A DNA stretch of 64,000 bases, taken from NCBI RefSeq assembly GCF_001634625.1, contig NZ_LRSE01000004.1, positions 1 to 64,000 on the forward strand. The letters run 5' to 3'. Source of the DNA: Croceicoccus bisphenolivorans (GTDB lineage Bacteria; Pseudomonadota; Alphaproteobacteria; Sphingomonadales; Sphingomonadaceae). Position numbers and translations under genes: made by a program. Of this stretch, positions 8,496 to 17,918 are shown in pieces (position 1 is the stretch's first letter; every line of letters starts with the position of its first letter). Under the pieces are notes generated by a model that did no database searches, had not been told where the DNA came from, and saw only the letters and a list, made by a program, of their open reading frames with translations.

Positions 8496-9695
8496 CTAGA
8501 TGGAAGTGACGACCGGCAAATCGATCTTGTCGAGTTGCTTCTTCCGCCATTCTTCATGTGCGGCATGGCGTTCACGGAATTCTGGAATGATCTGCGTGCC
8601 CCACAGCTCCAGCGATTCCATGATGTGTTCGTGCTTCGTCCAGCCGAACTTCTGATTGATCAGCAGTCCGTCGACATTCGTCGCTTCCAGCTGCCGTGCC
8701 ATTTCGCGCGCCTTGTCAACGCCGCACATGATCTGGCCGGGCAGATCGGCAAATTGTGCACCCATGGCGAGGAACATGGGCGGAAAACCCTTGCCTTCAC
8801 GGATGTCGCCTTTGCCGGCCTTGAAGTCGAGAAACGCGTTATAAAGATGGTGATCGGGAGCGCCGATGTTTGCGGTAGAGCCACCGGTCAGGCCGAAGCC
8901 GAAGAATTCGAGCCCTTCGCGGGCACGTTCGTCGGCAAGTTCGTCGGTCGGCGCGATCAGGCCGCTGGCGAACGAGAGAACTGCCGGGTTGATGCCCTTG
9001 CCGACCGGCTTGACCTCACCGCTTTGCAGCGTTTCCCAATAGAGCTTTACTTCGTTCGCAACCATTTCGGCACCGCCAATCGTGAGCATCAGCGCGCCAA
9101 GGCCTCGCGAGGCTGCATCACGCACCTGGCCCGGGGCCGACATCGACGTCCAAAGTGGCGGATGCGGCTTCTGGAACGATTTGGGGATGACGTCGACGGC
9201 AGGGAAGTTGAAGAATTCGTTCTCAACGCCCGGCCACACGCCGGGGCTGCCTAGAATGTCTGCCGCAATTTGCCCAGCGGCTGCGGCGCGCTCGCGGCGC
9301 AGTTCCGCCTGCTCGCCCAGAAACGGGGCGATTTCCATCGGGGAACCGCTGCCGAAGCCGAACTCGACGCGGCCTTCGGTCAACTGGTCGGCGGTCGCGA
9401 TGCGTTCGGCGATGCGAATGGGGTTTCCATGTGAAGAATGGGTGATGCCGGTGCCGAGGCGGATGTTCTTGGTTACTTGCGAAAGTGCGCCCAGAAGCAC
9501 TTCGGTGGCGGTGTTGTGGGCATATTCGGCCGTGAAGTGATGTTCGCCGAGGAATGCGTAATCGAAACCGAGGCTGTCGGCGAATCGGATCTGTTCGATC
9601 ATTTCGCGGAACGCCTGCTGTTCCTGCCCCGGCATCCAATCGTTCCTGTCAGGATACTTGGGCACCATGGGATTGTAGAAAACACCGAACTTCAT
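8496..9695 (-). CDS. LLM-class (luciferase-like) flavin-dependent monooxygenase
   Basis: The 399-residue protein starts MKFGVFYNPMVPKYPD. The frame is open further upstream, but GGAGAG precedes the ATG at 9695 and the family begins there. It is a bacterial-luciferase-like TIM barrel with FLGEHHFTAEYAHN near residue 50 and RVEFGFGSGSP near residue 115. Such enzymes use reduced FMN and O2; the flavin reductase at 17354 could supply FMNH2. A TGATATA-type operator lies 109 bp upstream, in the region shared with the TonB receptor. The substrate is unknown. Confidence 0.88.
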   Translation of the reverse strand: MKFGVFYNPMVPKYPDRNDWMPGQEQQAFREMIEQIRFADSLGFDYAFLGEHHFTAEYAHNTATEVLLGALSQVTKNIRLGTGITHSSHGNPIRIAERIATADQLTEGRVEFGFGSGSPMEIAPFLGEQAELRRERAAAAGQIAADILGSPGVWPGVENEFFNFPAVDVIPKSFQKPHPPLWTSMSAPGQVRDAASRGLGALMLTIGGAEMVANEVKLYWETLQSGEVKPVGKGINPAVLSFASGLIAPTDELADERAREGLEFFGFGLTGGSTANIGAPDHHLYNAFLDFKAGKGDIREGKGFPPMFLAMGAQFADLPGQIMCGVDKAREMARQLEATNVDGLLINQKFGWTKHEHIMESLELWGTQIIPEFRERHAAHEEWRKKQLDKIDLPVVTSI

Positions 9696-9803
9696 GCATC
9701 TCTCCAGCACAGCAATTTCAACCGCCGCCGATGGCCGGAAATCCTGCGCGCGGTAGCTGGATTTCGATCGAGGCAAGCACCGCGGCGGACCGGTCGAGCA
9801 ATC

Positions 9804-9813
9804 TGATATACCA
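9804..9813. promoter_or_regulatory. Putative GntR operator (TGATATACCA)
   Basis: One mismatch to the palindrome TGATATATCA seen at 14821-14830 and 15989-15998. It lies 109 bp upstream of the flavin monooxygenase start at 9695. Confidence 0.4.
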
Positions 9814-10017
9814 AAATTTCCAGATAGTCTAATCGCATTTCGCGTGCTGAAAACGAGGTCGTTCTGCTCAGAAATGCAGGCCGAAAACCTCGGTTTTCTG
9901 AGGAAAATCGTGATATTTCCATTATGTTGCGGCGGCATTTCCCGGCCGCATCACCAATGGCCAATCGTACCGATAGGCTGTTTCCGGGCAAGCACGGGGA
10001 ACAAGATGCCCGCCTTC

Positions 10018-10027
10018 TGATATATCT
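10018..10027. promoter_or_regulatory. Putative GntR operator (TGATATATCT)
   Basis: Nine of ten bases match TGATATATCA, preceded by C as at other sites. It lies 113 bp upstream of the TonB-dependent receptor start. Confidence 0.5.
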
Positions 10028-10139
10028 TCTTGCATCGGCTGCCCGATCGTTTTATTTGATACGCAACAAGAGCGCTGCCGGAACCGAAAAATAACGTGGT
10101 CGGGCAGTTAGTGTGGGCTTCGCCGAGGGGAGATTTTGC

Positions 10140-12611
10140 ATGAAGGTTGATCACACACGTATCGCAATAGGCGCATTGATTTGCGCTCTTGCTGCGCCGA
10201 CGACCGCGATGGCGCAGTCCGAGCCGGACGCCGCAGATCCGCAAGTTCAGCCGGGCGGCATCGCCGAGATCATCGTCACAGCACAGCGTGTCCAGGAAAG
10301 CGTGCAAAAGGCGGCGATCGCGATCGATGTCGTCAGCGCCGACGAGCTTCAGAAGGCGCAGGTGACCAGCCCTGCCCAGCTGACCAATCTCGTCCCCTCA
10401 TTGCAGGTCAGTCGTCAGGGTGGTGGCAACGTGTCGTTCTTCCTGCGTGGCATCGGCACGTTCACGGCGAACTCCTATTCGGATCCCGCCGTCGCTTTCA
10501 ACTATGACGGCGTCTACATCAGCCGCCCCAGCGCCACGACCGGCTTCTTCTACGACGTGGCCCGGCTCGAAGTGCTCAAGGGTCCGCAAGGTACGCTCTA
10601 CGGCCGTAACGCAACCGGCGGCGCGATCAATGTCATCCCCGTGGCCCCGCGCATCGGTGAGAACGAGGGTTATTTCAACGTCAGCTTCGGCAATTACGAC
10701 GCCGTGAACCTGCAGGGTGCCGCAAACCTTGCGGTTGGTGACAATGCGGCTGTGCGCCTTTCCGGCACTTACGTGAACCGCGACGGATACGCCACCGACG
10801 GAACGAGCGACGAGGACAGCAAGGGCATCCGCGCGCAGTTCGCGTTCGAGCCCACTGAAAATTTTCGCGTCCGCCTCGCCGGCGACTATTTCCGTCGTCA
10901 GGGTCGCGGGGCGAGCTCCACGATCATCGCGAGCGCGCCGCTGAACCCGGTGACGAACACTTATGCGATCATCCCGACGAATTTCTCGAAGAACAGCGGG
11001 TCGAACGGCCCGGAAGTCTCGCAGTTGCTTAGCATGACCTTCAACGCACAGTCGGGCCGGTTTTTCGAGCCTTTGGCCCGCCAGCCGGAACTTGACGGTG
11101 AATTCTGGGGAACGTCCGCCGAATTCAACCTGGACACCGAAATCGGCACTTTCACGCTGATCGCGGCCAACCGCCAGCACGATACCGACGATGTCACCAA
11201 TGGTGCAGGCTTTCTGGTCATCGACCAGCAGGATCTGAACCAGAACAGCGTCGAGCTGCGTCTGGCCGGCAATAGCGGTCCGATCGACTATATCATCGGC
11301 GGCTATTATTATGACGAGAAGCTTGATGCGCTCTATGCGCCGATGGGGCAATCGCTCAACGCATATCAGAACTTCGAAACGACAGTGAAATCCTATGCCG
11401 GTTTCGGTCGACTGACCTATAACGTCACCGACGAGTTCCGGCTGGTCGGAGGGCTTCGCTACACGTGGGACAAGAAAACGATCGATGGCACCAACGACGT
11501 TTTCCTCGCGATTTGCGGCGCATTGAGCCACACGTGCTTCGGCGCACCGCTGCTGCCGTTCGCATACTCGGCTGAAGAGGTTATCGATCAACTCGGCCTT
11601 GTACCGGCTGCGGCTGGTCAATTCCCCACACCCCCGTTTCCGCCGGGAGCGCTGGTCGTTCCCGGGTTCGACATGGGCTATTTCCGTGCGCCCAGCAGTG
11701 TCAGCAGTCGCCTGAAGGATGGCAAGCTGACCTGGCGCGCGGCGGCAGAGTATGACGTGGGGCCACAGAACTTGCTTTACGCCAGCGTCGAGACTGGCTT
11801 CCGTTCCGGCGGGTTCAGCTTCGCCCTGTCCAAACCGAGCTTCGATGCAGAGACGCTGACCGCTTATACACTTGGCTCGAAGAACCGTTTCTTTGACAAT
11901 CGGATGCAGCTCAATGTCGAGGCGTTTTATTGGAAATACAAGGATCAGCAGCTGGCTCACTCCGGCGCCGAAAATAACGGGCAGCCAGCATTTTTTACCG
12001 AGAACGTAGGTGGATCGACGGTCAAGGGCGCGGAGGCCGAGCTCCAGTTCCTGGCAACAGAGAACACCTTGTTTGCGGCGAATGTCCAGTACCTCGATGC
12101 TGTGAACGACTCCTTCGTCTACAACGTTCCGGCCACCGCCAACCCTATCCTCAGCACCGACGAAAACCCGGTCTACATTCCGTTGCTGACCGGCTGCGCC
12201 ACCAGTGGCCCTTCGGTCATCGAGGGCGGTGCGCCGGTTCCGCAGTGGACGGTCGACTGCTCTGGCCTCAGGGCATCGCGTGCGCCCAAGTGGACCATGA
12301 CGCTGGGTGTCCAGCAAACCATCCCGCTGGGCGAAAGTCGGGTTGTTGTCGGCGCCAACACCCGCTACCAGTCTTCGAACTTCACCGGATTCGACCAGTT
12401 GTCGACGGATATCCAGAAGGGCTATTGGCTTCACAATGCCGATATTTCTTACATAACGGCCGAAGATCAGCTGACCATCGGCGCGTTCATCAACAACATC
12501 TCGAACTACCGGGCGAAGCTCAACAGTGGCTACTTCGCATCGACCGGCCTGGTCGGAGCGAGCTTCTCCGACCCGCGGACCTATGGCGTCCGGGTTTCGA
12601 TGAAATACTGA
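10140..12611 (+). CDS. TonB-dependent outer-membrane receptor
   Basis: The 823-residue protein starts MKVDHTRIAIGALICAL with GGGGAG upstream; an in-frame ATG 27 nt earlier lacks this spacing. A signal peptide of about 27 residues ends AMAQ. A TonB-box-like EIIVTAQRVQES follows, then a plug domain (about 45-160) with VLKGPQGTLYGRNATGGAIN, and a 22-strand barrel ending in the aromatic-terminal SMKY. This is the sphingomonad-type receptor common in aromatic or terpenoid catabolic loci. It probably imports the substrate of the surrounding enzymes; the substrate is not deducible. Confidence 0.95.
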   Translation: MKVDHTRIAIGALICALAAPTTAMAQSEPDAADPQVQPGGIAEIIVTAQRVQESVQKAAIAIDVVSADELQKAQVTSPAQLTNLVPSLQVSRQGGGNVSFFLRGIGTFTANSYSDPAVAFNYDGVYISRPSATTGFFYDVARLEVLKGPQGTLYGRNATGGAINVIPVAPRIGENEGYFNVSFGNYDAVNLQGAANLAVGDNAAVRLSGTYVNRDGYATDGTSDEDSKGIRAQFAFEPTENFRVRLAGDYFRRQGRGASSTIIASAPLNPVTNTYAIIPTNFSKNSGSNGPEVSQLLSMTFNAQSGRFFEPLARQPELDGEFWGTSAEFNLDTEIGTFTLIAANRQHDTDDVTNGAGFLVIDQQDLNQNSVELRLAGNSGPIDYIIGGYYYDEKLDALYAPMGQSLNAYQNFETTVKSYAGFGRLTYNVTDEFRLVGGLRYTWDKKTIDGTNDVFLAICGALSHTCFGAPLLPFAYSAEEVIDQLGLVPAAAGQFPTPPFPPGALVVPGFDMGYFRAPSSVSSRLKDGKLTWRAAAEYDVGPQNLLYASVETGFRSGGFSFALSKPSFDAETLTAYTLGSKNRFFDNRMQLNVEAFYWKYKDQQLAHSGAENNGQPAFFTENVGGSTVKGAEAELQFLATENTLFAANVQYLDAVNDSFVYNVPATANPILSTDENPVYIPLLTGCATSGPSVIEGGAPVPQWTVDCSGLRASRAPKWTMTLGVQQTIPLGESRVVVGANTRYQSSNFTGFDQLSTDIQKGYWLHNADISYITAEDQLTIGAFINNISNYRAKLNSGYFASTGLVGASFSDPRTYGVRVSMKY

Positions 12612-12633
12612 TCTGCGATTGATCGAGGGAATG

Positions 12634-12667
12634 CGGCGGCGGCAGATATTGCCGTCGCCGTTTTTTT
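12634..12667 (+). terminator. Rho-independent terminator after the TonB receptor
   Basis: Arms CGGCGGCGGCA (12634-12644) and TGCCGTCGCCG (12650-12660) pair with one mismatch around the loop GATAT. Seven T residues follow at 12661-12667. It sits 22 nt after the receptor stop. Confidence 0.9.
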
Positions 12668-12733
12668 GACCAGGAGTTCGCCGCAGCACGCGCAAGTTTG
12701 CGCCGGGCAATGACCAGCTAATGTGGGAAAGCG

Positions 12734-13936
12734 TCAGCCCGTAGTGACGTTTGCCGCAACGATGTGTTCGATTTCCCGGTGCGTGGTATCCGCTGCGGCA
12801 CCGATACCGGTCATCAGCATGATAAGGATCGTGCCCTGTTCGGGCATAACCCAGAACCTGCGCGTGCCGATGCCATCCCAGCCGTAGCTGCCGTTCGGCA
12901 AATCGGTGCCGGAAGTGCTTCGATCCTCGATTGTCGCGACACCAAATCCGTAGCGCACCCCTGGCATATAGACAGGCGCGCGCGCTGAGTATTCCGTGGC
13001 ACGAACACCCGGAAACGGCAGGTCGCCGATCTGGTTGCTGTGGACCATCGAGACGGCCACTTCCGGCAAGATGCGTGCACCAGCATAGGTGCCGCCGTTC
13101 AGCAGCATTTGGGCAAAGCGCAGATAATCGCCGGCTGTGGTGAACAGGCCCGCTGAACCGGATGGATAGTCGGGCCGGGCAATCCGGTCGTGCGCGAACG
13201 GGCCCAGCGGCAGAACCCGATCGCCCATCCACGATTGGACGCCGAAAGCGGAATCGCGCATGCCGAGTGGATCGAACAGCCGTTGCTGCACGAAAGTCGC
13301 GAAGTCGGTATCGGACGCAACCTCGATCAGGCGCGCAAGCACGTCATAGGTGGTGGCGTTGCTGTAATGCCATTGCGTTCCCGGCTGGAATTCCAGCGGC
13401 ACCGTGCCCAGCTTCGCGATATAGCTTGCCACGCTGTCATCGGGCTCTGCGACCGGCAGGCCGGGATTGGCGATGCCGATCGTTTGCAGGCCAGACGTGA
13501 AGGTCATGATGTCGCGAACGGTCATCGGCCGCCGCATCGGTTCGTAATCGAACTGCGGTTCGGGATATTGTGCGTCAAGTTCCGGGTTGGGCGGGAAATG
13601 CATCGGACGATGCTGGCTGCCCGGCCTGAGTATGCGCACCATGCGGGGCTGACCAAATTCGGGGATGTATTCCGAAACGGGCGCATCAAGCCTGAGCGCT
13701 CCTTCCACGACCAGCGCCGCGCCCAATGTGCCGACGACCGGCTTGGTCATCGACATCACGCCAAAGATGGTGTCGGCCTGCAATCGATAAGGCGGATCGA
13801 AATCAGCAGTGCCCTGAACGTCGGACAGGACAAGTTCCCCGTTCCGCGCGATCAGTGTTATCGCGCCGGTGATCTCACCCGCCGCGATATGACGCGATAC
13901 GATGTGCGGGACCGTTGCAAAGCCGACACCGGCCAC
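12734..13936 (-). CDS. Serine beta-lactamase-family hydrolase/esterase
   Basis: The 400-residue protein belongs to the class C beta-lactamase/EstB-like family. The catalytic S62-M-T-K65 motif and Y191-S-N193 are visible. No signal peptide is evident, so a cytoplasmic esterase or amidase is more likely than a resistance enzyme. It begins with GTG, two bases after the stop of the upstream hydrolase, and is therefore co-transcribed with it. GGAA is the only ribosome-site-like sequence, so coupling is probable. Confidence 0.88.
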   Translation of the reverse strand: MAGVGFATVPHIVSRHIAAGEITGAITLIARNGELVLSDVQGTADFDPPYRLQADTIFGVMSMTKPVVGTLGAALVVEGALRLDAPVSEYIPEFGQPRMVRILRPGSQHRPMHFPPNPELDAQYPEPQFDYEPMRRPMTVRDIMTFTSGLQTIGIANPGLPVAEPDDSVASYIAKLGTVPLEFQPGTQWHYSNATTYDVLARLIEVASDTDFATFVQQRLFDPLGMRDSAFGVQSWMGDRVLPLGPFAHDRIARPDYPSGSAGLFTTAGDYLRFAQMLLNGGTYAGARILPEVAVSMVHSNQIGDLPFPGVRATEYSARAPVYMPGVRYGFGVATIEDRSTSGTDLPNGSYGWDGIGTRRFWVMPEQGTILIMLMTGIGAAADTTHREIEHIVAANVTTG

Positions 13937-13938
13937 GA

Positions 13939-14721
13939 TCAGATTCCGTCGAAAGCGGCGATGAACGCTTCGGGAGCGGTGTTCTGGATATCGTGGGTTG
14001 CCCCTTCGATGATCGTGACTTCAGCCGACGGAACGACCTGTTTGAACCGGTCTGCGTAGCAGGGATTGAGGATTTCGTCCTCCGTTCCCAGCAGCAGCTT
14101 GGTCGGGATGGTCCAGCGTTCTGCCAGCTTCTCCAGCGCGCCCGGCGTGCCGGGGTAATCCGTTTTGGCGAACATCTTGATCCGCCTGCGCATCTGTTCG
14201 CGGAAGAAATCGGCCGTCGACCACGGCTTGCGAGGGTGTGGTGGCGGTGCGGGGTAGCCAGATACGTCGGGGGCTGGCGCGCCTGCGCGCAGGGCCTGAA
14301 TAAAGCTGTCATCCGGGTTCACCAGATCCTCCGGGCGGCAGAACAGCATCGGGCCTTCCAGTGTCAGCGACTTTACGCGCTCCGGGAACTGTCCGGCCAG
14401 CCAGAAGGCATTGTTCCCGCCCATCGACGTGCCGACGAGGTGGAATTGCTCAACCCCCAGCTCGGCAATTGCATCGGCAAGAACCGTTGCAAGCTGGCGT
14501 TGTTTCATTTCTGCGGTCAGTTGCGGCGTCGTGCCCCAGCCGGGAGGGTCCAGTTCGATGACCCTGAAGCGCCTGGCCAGTTCGTCCTTGGCGGTGGACA
14601 TTTCCAGTCCTGCAGAACCGGGAAGGAAGACGATGGCATCGCCGCTTCCGGCTTCGGCATATGGCACTTCGTAACCGAAGCTTGCAACGGTGGCCCGTTT
14701 GAAGTTGCTTCCTGGTTCCAC
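13939..14721 (-). CDS. Alpha/beta hydrolase
   Basis: The 260-residue protein has the nucleophile elbow GTSMGG (S99) and a late histidine in ATHDI, with an acid residue expected in the D/E-rich segment before it. The start is taken as the GTG at 14721, because AAGGAG lies 7 nt ahead; the frame stays open to 14784. It could hydrolyse an ester, lactone or C-C bond. It leads the two-gene unit with the beta-lactamase-like esterase. A strong palindrome containing TGATATATCA lies about 100 bp upstream. Confidence 0.87.
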   Translation of the reverse strand: MEPGSNFKRATVASFGYEVPYAEAGSGDAIVFLPGSAGLEMSTAKDELARRFRVIELDPPGWGTTPQLTAEMKQRQLATVLADAIAELGVEQFHLVGTSMGGNNAFWLAGQFPERVKSLTLEGPMLFCRPEDLVNPDDSFIQALRAGAPAPDVSGYPAPPPHPRKPWSTADFFREQMRRRIKMFAKTDYPGTPGALEKLAERWTIPTKLLLGTEDEILNPCYADRFKQVVPSAEVTIIEGATHDIQNTAPEAFIAAFDGI

Positions 14722-14812
14722 GTTCACTCTCCTTGGGGTCAAGCTCGTTCGTCGCGACGCGCAGCGCGGCAGAGCGGCGATCATCGGAATCCGGCAGGCC
14801 TCGCGACATTAC

Positions 14813-14838
14813 ACGCCTATTGATATATCAGTAGGCGT
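14813..14838. promoter_or_regulatory. 26-bp palindromic GntR operator
   Basis: The core TGATATATCA (14821-14830) is flanked by ACGCCTA on the left and TAGGCGT on the right, with one unpaired position on each side. The whole 26 bp reads as an inverted repeat with a single mismatched pair. It lies between the GntR gene and the hydrolase operon it probably controls. Confidence 0.65.
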
Positions 14839-14930
14839 GGCGCTGACAAGAATATTCGGTGCGGTTGGCACGGTGGCGGCTAATCGTGCCGGGGTGACCC
14901 CAAGGTGCGCCGCGCGAGCAGGTTCTACGG

Positions 14931-15623
14931 CTACTCGACGTGTTCGAACCGCGCGTCCCTGTCCGGCAATTGGTCAAGAAGTTCCAGAAACTGCTCTTCC
15001 GATTTCATGACGCGCGTCTTGAGCAGGTTCGCTGCCTTCTGGGGATCGGTCACATACTGGAAAGCTGCGATTTCCTTGCCGCCACCCATCCATTGCTTAC
15101 CTTCGGGGAACTGGAAAAATAACTGGAACACGCGTTCCATCTCTGCACCGAGATGCCGGTATATGTATGCCAGCGGTTCATTGTCGGCGGCTTCGACCAG
15201 GATGTTGAAAAATTCACTGCCCACGCGCGACATGCCCGCGAGATCATCGTCGTCCATCTGCTCTCGCTCCTCGCCCAGTCGGCTGAGGGCCGCGCAATCT
15301 TCTGGGGCGAGCCGGGCGACCGCAAGCTCTGCGATCAAGGGTGCGACTGTGCGCCAGACGGCGAAAAAGTCCGTCACCGACTTGCGCGTCAGCTTGCGTA
15401 CGCGATAGCCGCTACGGGGCTTGGTATCGATCAGGCGATCCTGGTCCAGTCGCAACAGGGCCTCGCGCACGGGCGTTCGCCCGTAGCCCAGCCTGTCGAT
15501 CAGTTCTTTTTCGGTCAGGCGCGCACCCGGCGGGATTTCGCAACTGACGATCAGGCGCCTCAGTTCCTGATAACAACGATCGACCTGGCTGGACCGGCTA
15601 TCGGCTTGTTTCGCATGCTCCAC
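14931..15623 (-). CDS. GntR-family regulator, FCD (FadR-like) subgroup
   Basis: The protein is 230 residues from a GTG at 15623 with GAGGGGG 6 nt upstream; an earlier in-frame ATG lacks this. Residues 15-75 form the winged helix with the GntR signature LGYGRTPVREALLRL. Residues 85-225 are a helical FCD ligand-binding domain. Members usually sense carboxylic acids. TGATATATC sites flank the gene on both sides and occur upstream of every other transcription unit between 8.5 and 19.4 kb. It is therefore the best candidate repressor of this block (inference). Confidence 0.9.
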   Translation of the reverse strand: MEHAKQADSRSSQVDRCYQELRRLIVSCEIPPGARLTEKELIDRLGYGRTPVREALLRLDQDRLIDTKPRSGYRVRKLTRKSVTDFFAVWRTVAPLIAELAVARLAPEDCAALSRLGEEREQMDDDDLAGMSRVGSEFFNILVEAADNEPLAYIYRHLGAEMERVFQLFFQFPEGKQWMGGGKEIAAFQYVTDPQKAANLLKTRVMKSEEQFLELLDQLPDRDARFEHVE

Positions 15624-15861
15624 CGATTTCCCCCTCAAATTCCTGCCTTTCGCTGCTTTAACCGCGGTCTGCCTAGATGGCGATGAAGGGCAGTGCCGCA
15701 AGGGGCGCTACGACGCAATTGCAAGCACGCAGCAATCGTGCGGCCATATCCGGGTATCGCATCGCCGAGCATCTTGCGTTGCCCCCTTATTACGCAACGG
15801 CGAAGCCGACGTCCACGACATCGCCCGTCCGACGCCGAAGACGTGTTCCCTAACCGAATTC

Positions 15862-15871
15862 TGATATATCG
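15862..15871. promoter_or_regulatory. Putative GntR operator (TGATATATCG)
   Basis: Nine of ten bases match TGATATATCA. It lies in the middle of the region between the divergent GntR and monooxygenase genes. Confidence 0.5.
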
Positions 15872-15988
15872 TCTTCGTGAATTTGTCATCGGCCTTCGTT
15901 CAGGAGGCCTCGCGGAACGTGGTCTGCGCTCGCTTCAGGCAACGGCTGTCTACCGTCGAATTCGTGGCTTGTGCGTGATTGGTAAAAC

Positions 15989-15998
15989 TGATATATCA
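15989..15998. promoter_or_regulatory. Putative GntR operator (TGATATATCA, exact)
   Basis: Exact copy of the palindrome, 22 bp before the ATG of the second flavin monooxygenase, just upstream of its ribosome binding site. Confidence 0.6.
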
Positions 15999-16019
15999 CA
16001 TCTGCAAAGGAGCCGACAT

Positions 16020-17183
16020 ATGATCAAGGTTTGGGATTTCGACTTCAACCAGGTGCCGGGCAAAGCGCTGCCGGATTACAGTGACCAGGATCTGGTGCAG
16101 CATGCCTTCGACTTCAACATCGACCTGATGGCGAGTCTTGAGGGCCGCGGGTTCGAGGGCGTGTTCTACAGCGAACACCACTTCATCAATTCCATGAGCC
16201 CGTGCCCAAACCTGCTCGTCGCCATGCTTGCGGCGCGCACCAGCCGCCTGAAGATCGGCGTGATGGGCAACGTGCTGCCCTTCCACCAGCCGTGGCGGCT
16301 GGCGGAAGAGCTGAACATGCTCGACTACATCACGCATGGCCGTCTGGAGATCGGCGTTGCCAGTGGTGTTCCGCCCGAATTCCTGTTCGTCAATATTCCG
16401 CAGCCCGACATCCGCCCGATGTACACGGAGATCCTCGATTTCCTGATGGCGGCGAAGGACGATTCAATGGTGACGCTGAAGGGCAAGTATTTCGATCTGG
16501 AAGATATCCCGATCATGCCACGCCCGCGCAAGGAAGCGCGCCGTCGTCACTGGGTCACGATCTATTCCGAAGCATCCTGCCGCGATGCCGCCCGCCGCGA
16601 CATGAAGGTCTGCACGGGGTACCAGTCGGTCGAAAGTGCCGCCGCAGCGTTCGACGGCTACCGCGACGAAGCGGCAAAGCTTGGCCGTGATGTGGATGCC
16701 GACGATGTCGGTATCCGCCGTCAGGTGCTGATTGCGGATACCCATGCGGAGGCAGAGAGCCTCGCGCTCGACCTGCAGGAATCGGCCAAGGCACGAATGG
16801 CGCAGACCTTTGCGTTGGTGGCCGCACGTCTGGAAGCAAGCGGCGTTGGCCCGGCGGAATCGGTCAAGGAAAGCGGCGTTATCGATGCGGCCGCCGTGCC
16901 GCGCGGCGAAGAAGAAGCGGACAACATCCGCAAGGACATGGGCGAGAACAAGGCGCTCAAGTCCGGTGGTCTGGTGATCTCGCCTGAGGAATATATCTCG
17001 GGTTCGCCGACAACTGTTGCCGAACAGATCATCGACCAGTGCGAACGTCTGGGTGCGGGCAATATCCTTGCCTATCACGCCCCCACGCTGGACGAGAAGC
17101 AGATCGCCAGGAACTACGACCTGTGGGAACAGGTCATTCCGATCCTGCAGAAGGCACAGGTCGGCAAGGCACTGGCTGCCTGA
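16020..17183 (+). CDS. LLM-class (luciferase-like) flavin-dependent monooxygenase
   Basis: The 387-residue protein starts MIKVWDFDFNQVPGK with AAAGGAG upstream. It has luciferase-like barrel features: FYSEHHFINSMSP near residue 57 and RLEIGVASGVPPEF near residue 108. It is distant from the monooxygenase at 8496, so the locus has two non-redundant enzymes of this class. The flavin reductase 170 nt downstream probably completes a two-component system. It is divergent from the GntR regulator. The substrate is unknown. Confidence 0.88.
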   Translation: MIKVWDFDFNQVPGKALPDYSDQDLVQHAFDFNIDLMASLEGRGFEGVFYSEHHFINSMSPCPNLLVAMLAARTSRLKIGVMGNVLPFHQPWRLAEELNMLDYITHGRLEIGVASGVPPEFLFVNIPQPDIRPMYTEILDFLMAAKDDSMVTLKGKYFDLEDIPIMPRPRKEARRRHWVTIYSEASCRDAARRDMKVCTGYQSVESAAAAFDGYRDEAAKLGRDVDADDVGIRRQVLIADTHAEAESLALDLQESAKARMAQTFALVAARLEASGVGPAESVKESGVIDAAAVPRGEEEADNIRKDMGENKALKSGGLVISPEEYISGSPTTVAEQIIDQCERLGAGNILAYHAPTLDEKQIARNYDLWEQVIPILQKAQVGKALAA

Positions 17184-17353
17184 ACCGTCATTCCCGACGT
17201 GGCCTCAGGGGCCGGATCAATCCGGGGAAGGGCACTGCGCGGCGCAGGCCCTCCCCCACACATTCGATACGAGCCGATGTTTGCGGAAAGTGCGGCATCG
17301 GTTGCCCCGTGCCGCCGGTTCGCCGGGCCATTGAACATCGAAAGGCACGCGAC

Positions 17354-17884
17354 ATGATGATCGAAGCGTCTGACTTCAGAAAGGTGCTTGGCGCCTTCCC
17401 AACCGGCGTATGCGTGGTGACGAGCACCGATCCTCTCGGTGGAAACCACGGCATGGTTGTCGGCAGTTTTACGTCGATCTCGCTAGATCCCCCGCTGGTC
17501 GGCTTTTTCCCCGCACGCGAATCGCGCACATGGCAAGCGATGCGCGACAACAGCAATTTCTGCATCAATATCTTGGGCGCCGGCGCGGATGAGCATTGCC
17601 GCAGGTTCACCGCCCGCTCTGGCGAGAAGTTCGCAGGCCTCGAATTCGCGTCGAGCCGTAATGGCCAGCCGCGTCTAAGGGACGCACTCGCATGGATCGA
17701 CATCGCGGCCGACAGGGTCATCGAAATCGGTGACCACGATCTGCTGGTGGGCCGCGTCACAGCTCTCGCTGCAGCCGAGGAGGGGGAACCGATGGTGTTT
17801 TTCCGCGGACGTTATCGGGCGCTGGCCGAACCGGAAGCTGTCCGAGCGCTTCAGTCGCCGCCGCATATTTATCAGAATAAATAA
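17354..17884 (+). CDS. Flavin reductase (HpaC-like)
   Basis: The 176-residue protein is a flavin reductase-domain (split-barrel) enzyme. It begins ASDFRKVLGAFPTGVCVVTS, followed by SFTSISLDPPLVGFF and SNFCINILG, all family hallmarks. Such proteins reduce FMN or FAD with NAD(P)H and pass it to a partner monooxygenase; the two luciferase-like enzymes here are obvious partners. ATG at 17354 is chosen, with AAAGG upstream; the adjacent ATG at 17357 is possible. Confidence 0.92.
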   Translation: MMIEASDFRKVLGAFPTGVCVVTSTDPLGGNHGMVVGSFTSISLDPPLVGFFPARESRTWQAMRDNSNFCINILGAGADEHCRRFTARSGEKFAGLEFASSRNGQPRLRDALAWIDIAADRVIEIGDHDLLVGRVTALAAAEEGEPMVFFRGRYRALAEPEAVRALQSPPHIYQNK

Positions 17885-17918
17885 AATCGCGGGCGGTGGT
17901 GGTAACTTTCATATCGTC

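Larger units (their letters stand above)
9696..10139. other. Divergent regulatory region, monooxygenase / TonB receptor
   Basis: These 444 bases lie between two divergent genes and hold no convincing gene. They carry two matches to the TGATATATCA operator (9804-9813 and 10018-10027), each with one mismatch and each on the side of one of the genes. Nothing else recognisable was found. Confidence 0.6.
15624..16019. other. Divergent regulatory region, GntR / flavin monooxygenase
   Basis: These 396 bases contain two TGATATATC sites, at 15862-15871 (one mismatch) and 15989-15998 (exact). No convincing gene is seen. The exact site ends 21 nt before the monooxygenase start, where a bound regulator would block transcription. 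Confidence 0.6.

Noticed and set aside
10398-13232. A 944-codon open frame on the minus strand opposite the TonB receptor
   Set aside because: Its translation is low-complexity Arg/Gly-rich sequence without a domain. It is the antisense shadow of a GC-rich gene with clear family motifs.
12734-13936. Possible antibiotic-resistance beta-lactamase
   Set aside because: The SxxK and YSN motifs are shared with many esterases. No signal peptide is present, and it is in a catabolic operon.
16988-16997. GAATATATCT as an operator copy
   Set aside because: It is inside the coding sequence of the monooxygenase and differs at two positions from the palindrome.
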